Shown: piece after piece, positions 32,919-40,045 of the stretch
Numbering within the stretch: position 1 is the first letter of the stretch
How the letters are laid out: the number at the start of each line of letters is the position of its first letter
Assembly (NCBI RefSeq): GCF_021654135.1
Contig: NZ_JAKGSD010000027.1
Span: 50,286 to 114,285 of the forward strand
Direction: 5' to 3'
DNA length: 64,000 bases
Source of the DNA: Amycolatopsis tucumanensis
GTDB taxonomy: Bacteria > Actinomycetota > Actinomycetes > Mycobacteriales > Pseudonocardiaceae
Program-made: the position numbers and the translations under genes
Notes under the pieces: generated by a model
The model's database searches: none
Told to the model about the DNA's origin: nothing
The model's input: only the letters and a program-made list of their open reading frames with translations

Positions 32919-34015
32919 GCGATCTGCTGTACTCCGAGGTCGAGGAGGACCTCCGGGCGAGTGTCCGTGACCTGCTGACCGATCGGGCCGGGTTCGCGTC
33001 CGTGCTGGCACGCACGGAAAGCGCCGAGCCGTACGACCTGAAGCTGTGGCGCACGCTGGCCGCGGACCTCGGGCTGGCCGGGCTGGCGGTGCCGGAGGAG
33101 CTGGGCGGGCAGGGCGCGTCGTACCGCGAGGTGGCGGTCGTGCTGGAGGAGCTCGGGCGGTCGGTGGCGCCGGTGCCGTTCCTGGGCAGCGCGGTGCTGG
33201 CGACGGCGGCGCTGCTGGCGGCCGGTGACACCGAGCTGTTGCCGCGGCTGGCGGGCGGTGAGCTGATCGGCGCGCTGGCGGTGCCGCTGACGACGGCACC
33301 GGACGCGGGTTTCCCTGGTGGCGTGTCGGCCAACACGGAGGGCGCGCTGAGCGGTTCGGTCCGGACGGTGGCGGACGCGTCGGTGGCGGACGTGCTGATC
33401 GTGCCCGCGGTGGGCCCGGACGGCCCGGGGCTGTACGCGGTGGAGAAGGCCGGCGCGACGGTGACCGAGGTGGTGTCGCTGGACCTGACGCGGCGGCTGG
33501 CGGACGTGTCGTTCGACAACGCGTCGTCGCGGTTGCTGGCGTCGGGGCCTGGCGCGGAGGCGGCGCTGCGGCAGGCGTTGCTGGTGGGCGCCGGGTTGCT
33601 GGCGTCGGAGCAGGTCGGGGTCGCGCAGTGGTGTCTGGATGAGACGGTCGCGTACCTGAAGCAGCGCTACCAGTTCGGCCGGCCGGTGGGTTCGTTCCAG
33701 GCGCTGAAGCACCGGTTGGCGGACCTGTACCTGGAGATCGTGTCCGCCCGCGCGACGGCGCGCTATGCCGCGGACACGCTGGCTACGGGTGATGCCGATG
33801 TGCCGGTCGCGGTGGCGGTGGCGCAGTCGACGTGCTCGGCGGTCGCGCTGCACGCCGCCGAGGAGTCGGTGCAGCTGCACGGTGGTATCGGGATGACTTG
33901 GGAGCACCCGGCGCACCTGTACCTCAAGCGCGCCAAGAGCAGCGAGCTGGCGCTCGGCACGCCCGGGCGGCACCGGGCTGCGTTGGCGGGGTTGGTGAAT
34001 CTGCCGCCGGCGTGA
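32915..34015 (+). CDS. Acyl-CoA dehydrogenase, partner subunit lacking the catalytic Glu motif
   Basis: Protein of 366 residues from GTG 32915, which overlaps the previous stop (GTGA). ACAD fold (SVRDLLTDRAG..., LGLAGLAVPEELGGQGAS, RYQFGRPVGSFQALKHRLADLYLE), with HAAEESVQLHGGIGMTWEHP near the end. After it comes LYLKRAKSSELALGTPGRHR, with no EGT glutamate, as in the partner subunits of heteromeric FadE pairs. So it probably contributes structure and part of the FAD site while the upstream subunit supplies the base. Last gene of the operon; a strong terminator follows. Confidence 0.9.
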   Translation: MSDLLYSEVEEDLRASVRDLLTDRAGFASVLARTESAEPYDLKLWRTLAADLGLAGLAVPEELGGQGASYREVAVVLEELGRSVAPVPFLGSAVLATAALLAAGDTELLPRLAGGELIGALAVPLTTAPDAGFPGGVSANTEGALSGSVRTVADASVADVLIVPAVGPDGPGLYAVEKAGATVTEVVSLDLTRRLADVSFDNASSRLLASGPGAEAALRQALLVGAGLLASEQVGVAQWCLDETVAYLKQRYQFGRPVGSFQALKHRLADLYLEIVSARATARYAADTLATGDADVPVAVAVAQSTCSAVALHAAEESVQLHGGIGMTWEHPAHLYLKRAKSSELALGTPGRHRAALAGLVNLPPA

Positions 34016-34055
34016 GTTGCCTGGGTTTGCAGGCTTGCGGGGATTGCGGGTTTGC

Positions 34056-34092
34056 GGGGGCCGGTGCCGGGTGGCACCGGCCCCCCTTTTTT
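34056..34092 (+). terminator. Strong intrinsic terminator of the ACAD operon
   Basis: GGGGGCCGGTGCC (34056-34068) pairs perfectly with GGCACCGGCCCCC (34073-34085) around GGGT, followed by C and six T. This is the only classic U-tailed terminator seen in the window. The remaining ~180 bases to the TetR gene contain a small dyad CTCGTG-GCAC-CACGAG near 34184-34199 and nothing else recognised. Confidence 0.92.
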
Positions 34093-34274
34093 GCTGGCCT
34101 GGTGGCCGTTCGCGATGGTTGGTCCAATGATGGCCAACCGCGCCCACACCAGTGGGCACCTCGCGTCGCACTAAGGGGCTCCTCGTGGCACCACGAGCGC
34201 GTCTCGCGCCCACGATCCGCGAGCCGGGACGACGCCTCAACGGCGTACAGCATCACCTCGCCCACGAACCCCGA

Positions 34275-34850
34275 TCAGGGCCGCAGGGAATCGACCAGCA
34301 GGTCGGCGTAGTGGGCGCCGACCTCCTGCGCACTCAGCCGCCCGTCGCTGCGGTACCAGACCGCCAGGTGGTGCACCGAGCCGAAGAAGAAGTCCACCAC
34401 GATGTCCGCCGGTTTGTCCGTCCGGAACACGCCCTCGCGCTGGCCCTCTTCGATCAGCGACCGGAACAGCACGTGGTAGCGCCTCCGGTCGGCGCGCACC
34501 GCTTTGCGCTTGTCGGGGCTGAGCTGGTGCATGGACTGGAAGAAGATCGTCGTGTCGTCGAGGTTTTCGATGCTGCTCACGACCACGTCCGAAGCAGCCG
34601 CGTGCAGGCGTGCGCTCACCGGCTCACCGCTGGCCACGACCTTCTCCAGCTGCTCGGTCTGCAACCGCAGGACGCGGCCGTAGATCTCGTGCAGCAGGTC
34701 GTCCTTCGAGCCGAAGTAGTGGTACATCGCGCCCTTGGTGACGCCGGCCGCGGCCACGATCTCCTGCACCGACGTGCGGTCGAACCCCCGCTCGGCGAAC
34801 AACCGCGTCGCCGCCGACAGCAGCCTCGCCGGCACCGGCTCCTCGGTCAT
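34275..34850 (-). CDS. TetR family regulator (FadR/KstR2-like C-terminal type)
   Basis: Protein of 191 residues. HTH: FDRTSVQEIVAAAGVTKGAMYHYFGSKDDLL (residues ~23-53). The C-terminal domain resembles that of acyl-CoA-responsive TetRs (YHVLFRSLIEEGQREGVFR, FFFGSVHHLAVWY). ATG 34850 follows GAGGAAGGA; an in-frame ATG 54 bases upstream adds unrelated residues. It converges on the ACAD operon and is the nearest regulator to the palindrome at 29451-29468. Acyl-CoA sensing is inferred. Confidence 0.88.
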   Translation of the reverse strand: MTEEPVPARLLSAATRLFAERGFDRTSVQEIVAAAGVTKGAMYHYFGSKDDLLHEIYGRVLRLQTEQLEKVVASGEPVSARLHAAASDVVVSSIENLDDTTIFFQSMHQLSPDKRKAVRADRRRYHVLFRSLIEEGQREGVFRTDKPADIVVDFFFGSVHHLAVWYRSDGRLSAQEVGAHYADLLVDSLRP

Positions 34851-34934
34851 CCGCACGTCCTTCCTCGACCGGCACACAGCATATCCGCGGCCCCGGTCGC
34901 ACATCCCCGGGCGATGTGCGACCGGCGCCGGCGG

Positions 34935-35720
34935 TCACTCCCCCAGCGCGGACTCCACCTTGCGCTGCAGCTTGTTCATCCCGCCCAGCCACCGGTCCGT
35001 CTGCGTCGCGCGGGTGGCGTAGTACTCGGCGACCTCGGGGTGCGGCAGGATCAGGAACCGGTCGTCCGCGAAGGCCTCCATCACCGTGTCGGCCACCTGG
35101 TCCGGCTCGATCGCCGAGGCGCCCATGATCAGCTGCCCGCCGACACCCGTCGCGGCGAGCATGTTCGTCCGCACCCCCTGCGGGCAGATCGCCTGGACCG
35201 TGACGCCGCGGTGCCGGTACGTCGCCGACAGCCACTCGGCGAACGCCAGCGCGCCGTGCTTGGTGACCGAGTACGGCGCGGACCCCAGGCTGGTCAGCAG
35301 CCCGGCCGCGGACACCGTCGCGAGGAACCGGCCCCGCCCGCGCTCCAGCCACCCGGGCAACAGCAGGTGAGCCGCCCGGACGTGGGCCATCACGTTGACG
35401 TCCCACGCCCGCGCCCACACCTCCTCGGGCACCTCGGGCCCGCCGTGCGGGGCGATCCCGGCGTTGGCGCAGAACAGGTCGATCGCGCCCAGCTCGTCGG
35501 ACGCCCGCTCGATCAGCGCCGCCACCCCGTCGACCCCGGCCGCGTCGCCGGCGACCGCTATCCCGCCGACCTCCGCGGCCACCGCCTCGGCGGCCGGGCC
35601 GTCCAGGTCCGCCACCACGATCCGCGCGCCCGCCGCGGCGAACCGGCGCGCCAGCGCCGCCCCGATCCCGCCGCCACCGCCGGTGATGACGACCCCGGCG
35701 CCCGCCAGTTCGAAGCTCAC
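34935..35720 (-). CDS. Short-chain dehydrogenase/reductase
   Basis: Classical SDR of 261 residues. TGGGGGIGAALARR cofactor motif at ~13-26, Asp after beta-2 (VVADLDG) for NAD, CANAG for the NNAG position, catalytic Ser/Tyr/Lys in VSAAGLLTSLGSAPYSVTKHG. The C-terminal extension MNKLQRKVESALGE resembles SDRs linked to acyl-CoA metabolism. GTG 35720 overlaps the stop of the preceding SDR gene (GTGA), so the two are translated together behind the operator at 36501-36514. Confidence 0.9.
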   Translation of the reverse strand: MSFELAGAGVVITGGGGGIGAALARRFAAAGARIVVADLDGPAAEAVAAEVGGIAVAGDAAGVDGVAALIERASDELGAIDLFCANAGIAPHGGPEVPEEVWARAWDVNVMAHVRAAHLLLPGWLERGRGRFLATVSAAGLLTSLGSAPYSVTKHGALAFAEWLSATYRHRGVTVQAICPQGVRTNMLAATGVGGQLIMGASAIEPDQVADTVMEAFADDRFLILPHPEVAEYYATRATQTDRWLGGMNKLQRKVESALGE

Positions 35721-36472
35721 AGCCCGCCTCCCAGGGTCACGCCGCCGTCGAGGACCACGGTCTGCCCGGTGATCCACCCGGCCTCGTCGGACAGCAGGAA
35801 GGCCACCGCGCCCGCGATGTCCTCCGGCACGCCCAGCCGCTTCATCGGGTACGCCGCGGACACCTCCTCCTCGCGGCCTTCGTACAGCGCGGTGGCGAAC
35901 TTCGTCTTCACCACGGCCGGGGCGACCGCGTTGACCCGGATCTTCGGCCCCAGCTCCACCGCCAGTTCCTGGGTCAGCCGGATCACGGCCGCCTTGCTCA
36001 CGCCGTACATGCCGATCCCGGGCGAGGCACGCAGCCCGGCGATGGAGGCGACGTTGACGACCGAACCGCCGTGCTCGCCCATCCACGCGTCGCGCGCGTG
36101 CCGCAGCCAGGCCAGCGGCGCGAGCACGTTGACGGCGAGGATCTTCGCGGCGGCCGTGGGGTCGATGTCGAGCACCGGGCCGTAGACCGGGTTGATGCCG
36201 GTGTTGTTGACCAGCATGTCCAGCCGCCCGAAGGTCTCGACCGTCTTCGCGACCGCCTCCTCCTGGTGCGCCGCGTCGTCGGCCTTGCCGGGCACCGCGA
36301 TCGCCACGCCCGGCCCGCCCAGCTCGTTCACCGCGTCGGCGAGCGGTTCGGGCTTGCGGGCGGTGATGCACACCCGCGCGCCGCGCTGCACCAGCTCGCG
36401 GGCGATGCCGAGGCCGATGCCCCGGCTCGCCCCGGTGACGATCGCGACGCGGTCCTTGAACGAGTTCACCAT
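35717..36472 (-). CDS. FabG-like short-chain dehydrogenase
   Basis: SDR of 251 residues with TGASRGIG (residues 13-20), NNTG in place of NNAG (conservative), catalytic SIAGLRASPGIGMYGVSKAA, and an ending DGGVTLGGGL typical of FabG-type enzymes. Likely 3-hydroxyacyl-CoA or alcohol dehydrogenase in lipid catabolism. ATG 36472 is 28 bases from the palindromic operator and divergent from a TetR gene, the usual arrangement for repressor and target. Confidence 0.92.
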   Translation of the reverse strand: MVNSFKDRVAIVTGASRGIGLGIARELVQRGARVCITARKPEPLADAVNELGGPGVAIAVPGKADDAAHQEEAVAKTVETFGRLDMLVNNTGINPVYGPVLDIDPTAAAKILAVNVLAPLAWLRHARDAWMGEHGGSVVNVASIAGLRASPGIGMYGVSKAAVIRLTQELAVELGPKIRVNAVAPAVVKTKFATALYEGREEEVSAAYPMKRLGVPEDIAGAVAFLLSDEAGWITGQTVVLDGGVTLGGGL

Positions 36473-36500
36473 CGGGCTCCTGTCTCCTGTCCACCTTGAC

Positions 36501-36514
36501 TAAGCGCTCGCTTA
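36501..36514. promoter_or_regulatory. TetR-type operator TAAGCGCTCGCTTA (copy 2)
   Basis: Palindrome between the divergent SDR operon (start 36472) and TetR gene (start 36583). It overlaps a -10-like TACAAT (36513-36518) in the TetR direction, which would allow repression by occlusion. Identical 16-mer at 28145-28160; degenerate relatives at 37233-37246 and 55530-55543. Confidence 0.82.
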
Positions 36515-36582
36515 CAATGGGAACGGCCGGACCGCCGTGTCAAGTCTCCCGCCAGGCGGTTCCCTACTGGGAGGATTCCGCC

Positions 36583-37194
36583 ATGACGATCTCGCTGTCC
36601 GCCGAACTCTGGCCGGAGGTGCAGCCGGACGCGGCACGGCGGCTGATGCTGGCCGGTGTCGAGTCCTTCGCCCGCCGCGGCTACCACGCGACCACGACAC
36701 GCGACATCGCCAGCGCGGCCGGCATGAGCCCCGCGGCGCTGTACGTGCACTTCCCGTCGAAGGCCGCGCTGCTGTTCGCCATCAGCAAGAGCGGCCACCA
36801 GCAGACGCTCGACCTCGTCGAGGACGTCGCCAAGCGCACCGACGAGCCGAGGGAGCGGATGCGCCGCATCGTCGCCGACTTCGTGGCCTGGCACGCGCGG
36901 CGGCACACCGTGGCGCGCGTCGTGCAGTACGAGCTGCAGGCGCTGCCCGAGCAGGAGTACCAGGTGGTGGCCGACCTGCGGCGCCGCATCGAGCACCTGG
37001 TGCGGGGCGTCATCGAGGACGGCGTCGCGCAGGGGCAGTTCGTGGTCGCCGACGTCAAGACCGCCGCGCGAGCGGTCCTGTCGCTCGGCGTCGACGTGGC
37101 GCGCTGGTACAGCGAGCGCACCGGCAAGACGCCCAAGGCGCTCGGCCGCGAGTACGCGGATCTCACCCTGCGCATGCTCGGCGCTCAGCCCTGA
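36583..37194 (+). CDS. TetR family regulator, probable owner of the TAAGCG operator
   Basis: Protein of 203 residues. HTH: YHATTTRDIASAAGMSPAALYVHFPSKAALLF (about 29-60). The C-terminal domain (ARVVQYELQALPEQEYQVVADLRRRIEHLVRGVIEDG) is of the type seen in fatty-acid-linked actinobacterial TetRs. ATG 36583 has GGGAGGA 8 bases upstream; the open frame further upstream runs through the operator and is not coding. Divergent from the two-SDR operon, with the palindrome between them. Confidence 0.9.
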   Translation: MTISLSAELWPEVQPDAARRLMLAGVESFARRGYHATTTRDIASAAGMSPAALYVHFPSKAALLFAISKSGHQQTLDLVEDVAKRTDEPRERMRRIVADFVAWHARRHTVARVVQYELQALPEQEYQVVADLRRRIEHLVRGVIEDGVAQGQFVVADVKTAARAVLSLGVDVARWYSERTGKTPKALGREYADLTLRMLGAQP

Positions 37195-37232
37195 CAGCGA
37201 CGGTGCCACGACGGCCACGGTACCTCACATAC

Positions 37233-37246
37233 TAAGCGGTCGGTAA
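37233..37246. promoter_or_regulatory. Degenerate TAAGCG-type site before the epoxide hydrolase
   Basis: TAAGCGGTCGGTAA matches TAAGCGCTCGCTTA at 11 of 14 positions and sits 36 bases before the epoxide hydrolase start. It could be a weaker site of the adjacent TetR protein; the second half-site is the poorer. Confidence 0.45.
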
Positions 37247-37281
37247 CCTCGTTCCCGCGTGATCGGCGCTACCGTCACGAC

Positions 37282-38391
37282 ATGAGCGAAATCCGGCCGT
37301 TCCACCTCGACGTCCCGCAGTCCCAGCTCGACGACCTGCACGCGCGCATCGACCTGACCCGCTGGCCGGACGAGCTGCCGGGCGTGGGCTGGAGTTACGG
37401 CATCCCGCTCGGCTACGTCCAGGAGCTGACCCGGTACTGGCGCACGAGCTACGACTGGCGCGCGCACGAGAAGCGGCTCAACGAGCTCGGCCAGTTCACC
37501 ACCGAGATCGACGGCCAGCGCATCTACTTCCTGCACGTCCGCGCGGCCGACGACGACGCGCTGCCGCTGATCCTCACGCACGGCTGGCCCGGCTCGGTGG
37601 TGGAGTTCCTGCCGGTGATCGAGGCGCTGTCGGCGCGGCACCACCTGGTCATCCCGGCCATCCCCGGCTACGGCTTCTCCGGCCCGACCACCGACACCGG
37701 CTGGGACGTGCCGCGGATCGCCCGCGCCTTCGCCGAGCTGATGCGCCGCCTCGGCTACGACCGCTACGGCGCGCAGGGCGGCGACTGGGGCTCGGCGATC
37801 TCGCGCCAGCTGGGGATCGACGACGCCGCCCACGTCGCCGGGGTGCACGTCAACATGCTCGGCACCGCCCCCTCCGGCAACCCCGCCGAGCTGGACGAGC
37901 TGTCCCTGGCCGACAAGGAGCGGCTGGGACGGCTCGAGCGCTACCAGCGCGAGCTGTCCGGCTACATGAAACTGCAGTCGACGCGCCCGCAGACCCTGGC
38001 CTACGCGTTGCACGACTCCCCCGTCGGCCAGCTCGCCTGGATCGTCGAGCGGTTCCAGGAGTGGACCGATTCGGACGGCACCCCGGAGGACGCCGTCGAC
38101 CGGGACCTGATGCTGACCAACGTGATGATCTACTGGCTGACCGGCACGGCCGGGTCGTCGGCGCGCCTGTACCGCGAATCGGCCCGCAGCTGGGGCAAGC
38201 AGCCCGGGGTGGACGTGCCGATGGGCGTGGCGGTGTTCCCGCACGACATCGTGCTCCCCGTGCGCCGCCTCGCCGAGCGCGACCACAACATCGTGCGCTG
38301 GACGGAGTTCGACCGCGGCGGGCACTTCGCGGCGATGGAGGAACCCGACCTGTTCGCCGAAGACGTCCTGGCGTTCTTCGCTTCGCTCTAG
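37282..38391 (+). CDS. Epoxide hydrolase (EHN-type alpha/beta hydrolase)
   Basis: Protein of 369 residues. The N-terminal EHN domain (FHLDVPQSQLDDLHARIDLTRWPDELPGVGWSYG) precedes an alpha/beta-hydrolase core with oxyanion motif HGWPGS (100-105), nucleophile D168 in GGDWG, and the catalytic His in GGHFAAMEEPDL near residue 346. Typical of microsomal-type epoxide hydrolases and juvenile-hormone hydrolase relatives. Opens epoxides to diols; physiological substrate unknown. Cytosolic, no signal peptide. Followed 9 bases later by the cytosine deaminase gene, perhaps in one transcript. Confidence 0.9.
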   Translation: MSEIRPFHLDVPQSQLDDLHARIDLTRWPDELPGVGWSYGIPLGYVQELTRYWRTSYDWRAHEKRLNELGQFTTEIDGQRIYFLHVRAADDDALPLILTHGWPGSVVEFLPVIEALSARHHLVIPAIPGYGFSGPTTDTGWDVPRIARAFAELMRRLGYDRYGAQGGDWGSAISRQLGIDDAAHVAGVHVNMLGTAPSGNPAELDELSLADKERLGRLERYQRELSGYMKLQSTRPQTLAYALHDSPVGQLAWIVERFQEWTDSDGTPEDAVDRDLMLTNVMIYWLTGTAGSSARLYRESARSWGKQPGVDVPMGVAVFPHDIVLPVRRLAERDHNIVRWTEFDRGGHFAAMEEPDLFAEDVLAFFASL

Positions 38392-38400
38392 AGTGGGCGC

Positions 38401-38859
38401 ATGCTGAAACCCGATCCCGGCCGGCTGCTCGCCGTCGCCCGCGAAGAGGCCCTGCTCGGCAAGTCCGAGGGCGGCGTGCCGATCGGCGCGGCGTTGTTCA
38501 CTGTGGACGGTGAGCTGCTCGGCCGGGGCCACAACCGGCGGGTCCAGGACGACGACCCGTCGATGCACGCCGAGACCGCGGCCTTCCGCAACGCGGGCAG
38601 GCGCCCGCACTACCGCGACACCGTGATGGTCACCACACTCTCCCCCTGCTGGTATTGCAGCGGCCTGGTGCGGCAGTTCAGCATCTCCCACGTGGTGATC
38701 GGCGAAGCCCGCACCTTCTCCGGTGGCCACGACTGGCTGGCCGGGCTGGGTGTCGGCATCACGATCCTCGACGACCCCGCGTGCGTCACGCTGATGACGG
38801 AGTTCATCGAAGAGCGCCCGGATCTGTGGTTCGAGGACATCGGGGTCGAAACCTCCTGA
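38401..38859 (+). CDS. Yeast-type cytosine deaminase
   Basis: Protein of 152 residues in the cytidine-deaminase fold. Zinc ligands H56 (with E58, MHAETA), C83 and C86 (SPCWYC). The C-terminus LMTEFIEERPDLWFEDIG closely resembles the end of yeast Fcy1, unlike bacterial CodA, which is an amidohydrolase. Expected to deaminate cytosine to uracil (and similar bases). Followed 9 bases on by a dioxygenase and then by an NCS1 permease, giving a possible nucleobase uptake and conversion cluster. Bacterial proteins of this type also deaminate guanine or other bases, so the substrate is not certain. Confidence 0.85.
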   Translation: MLKPDPGRLLAVAREEALLGKSEGGVPIGAALFTVDGELLGRGHNRRVQDDDPSMHAETAAFRNAGRRPHYRDTVMVTTLSPCWYCSGLVRQFSISHVVIGEARTFSGGHDWLAGLGVGITILDDPACVTLMTEFIEERPDLWFEDIGVETS

Positions 38860-38868
38860 GGAGCTGCC

Positions 38869-39828
38869 ATGTCACCGTCCGTTCCGCTGATCGACCTGAC
38901 GTCCTGGTTCGACGGCACCGGCCGCGAACGGGTGGCCGCCGAGGTGGACCGCGCCCTGCGGGAGTCCGGCTTCCTGCTGATCACCGGGCACGGCGTGCCG
39001 GACGAGCTGCGCGCGCGGGTGCGGTCGCGGGCGCGGGAGTTCTTCGCGCTGCCCGCCGAGGTGAAGCGGCGGTACGCGGTGACGGTCGGCGGGCGCGGCT
39101 GGCTGCCGCCCGGCGTGGAGGCCAACGGCTACGCCGAGGGCACCGAGACCCCGCCGGACCTCAAGGAGTCCTACTCGGTCGGCGCGGACGCCGCGGTCGG
39201 GGTGCCGGAGGTCGACGAGTTCTGGTTCCAGCCCAACGTGTGGCCGTCGGAGGTCCCGGAGTTCGCGGCCGCGTCACGCGAGTACATGGCGCGGATGCGG
39301 CAGCTGTCGGACGAGCTGCTGACGGTGTTCGCGGCGGCGCTCGGCCTGCCCGCGGACCACTTCACCCGGCACACCGGGCACCCGACGTACACGTTCAACA
39401 TCAACTGGTACCCGGCGCTGAACCGGGTCGGCGCGCCGGAGCCGGGGCAGTTCCGGATCGGGCCGCACACCGATTTCGGCACGGTGACGGTGCTGGACCG
39501 CCAGGCCGGGGTCGGCGGGCTGCAGGTCTGCACCAGTGACGGCGAGTGGGTGGACGCGCCGTTCGACCCGGCGGCGTTCACGGTGAACATCGGGGACCTG
39601 ATGGCCCGCTGGACGGGCGACCGGTGGCGCTCGACGCGGCACCGGGTGCTGCCGCCGTCGGCGGACGCGCCGGACGAGGACCTCGTGTCGCTCATCTTCT
39701 TCTACGAGACCGACCACGACGCGCGGATCACCTCGCTCGCGCCGCCGCTGGGGCGCACGGCGTACCCGGAGGTCGTGGCGTCGGAGTACCTGCGCGGCAA
39801 GCTCGACGCGATCACCGTGGCCCCCTGA
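38869..39828 (+). CDS. IPNS-fold Fe(II) dioxygenase
   Basis: Protein of 319 residues of the isopenicillin-N-synthase-like 2-oxoglutarate/Fe(II) family: DIOX_N part (VPLIDLTSWFDG..., SGFLLITGHGVPDEL), then the iron triad H and D in GPHTDFGTVTVLD and the distal His in RSTRHRV. The expected 2-oxoglutarate RxS motif reads L-V-S (DLVSLIFFYE), so the Arg anchor seems missing. Fungal thymine 7-hydroxylase belongs to this superfamily; given cytosine deaminase and nucleobase permease neighbours, a base-oxidising role is an attractive guess, not shown. GGAG upstream supports ATG 38869. Confidence 0.82.
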   Translation: MSPSVPLIDLTSWFDGTGRERVAAEVDRALRESGFLLITGHGVPDELRARVRSRAREFFALPAEVKRRYAVTVGGRGWLPPGVEANGYAEGTETPPDLKESYSVGADAAVGVPEVDEFWFQPNVWPSEVPEFAAASREYMARMRQLSDELLTVFAAALGLPADHFTRHTGHPTYTFNINWYPALNRVGAPEPGQFRIGPHTDFGTVTVLDRQAGVGGLQVCTSDGEWVDAPFDPAAFTVNIGDLMARWTGDRWRSTRHRVLPPSADAPDEDLVSLIFFYETDHDARITSLAPPLGRTAYPEVVASEYLRGKLDAITVAP

Positions 39829-39852
39829 CCCGGGCGGGCCAGGGGGCGCCAC
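39817..39852. terminator. Bidirectional hairpin between dioxygenase and Cys-peptide genes
   Basis: GTGGCCCCCT (39817-39826), which includes the last codons of the dioxygenase, pairs with AGGGGG...CCAC (39841-39852) with a 2-base bulge. It lies at the shared 3' end of two converging genes and could end both transcripts. Confidence 0.5.
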
Positions 39853-39856
39853 GACG

Positions 39857-39925
39857 TCAGTTGCGGCCGTACTCCCCGCCGCAGTCACAGCAGTTGCCGC
39901 AGTTGCAGTTACCCGGCGTCTCCAT
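39857..39925 (-). CDS. 22-residue cysteine-rich peptide
   Basis: Tiny gene encoding 22 residues with five cysteines, C7, C9, C12, C13 and C15, in the core NCNCGNCCDCGG. Support for translation: GGAAGGGA lies 7 bases before ATG 39925, the frame ends at a clean TGA, and a hairpin follows. The CxCxxCCxC spacing is like metallothionein or other metal/thiol-binding peptides. On its strand nothing lies downstream to be controlled by it, so it is not an obvious attenuator leader. It is divergent from the NCS1 permease (120-base gap). Function unknown; a metal-binding peptide, or a precursor of a modified peptide, are the leading ideas. Confidence 0.62.
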   Translation of the reverse strand: METPGNCNCGNCCDCGGEYGRN

Positions 39926-40045
39926 GGTGGTGTCCCTTCCGTTCGGAGGTGGTTCGCCGTCCTGGTCGCCGGGCGGTCCGGGATAGTTCCGCCGTTCACC
40001 CGATGGTGCAACACGGACGCAACATCGACTGCCTACGGTGCTGCC

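Noticed and set aside
36496..36518. TTGACT/TACAAT as a -35/-10 promoter
   Set aside because: The spacing is only 11 bases, too short for a standard sigma-70-type promoter; only the -10-like element is retained.
36496..36582. Start of the TetR gene at ATG 36496
   Set aside because: It would run through the palindromic operator; ATG 36583 has a strong GGGAGGA and matches the family length.
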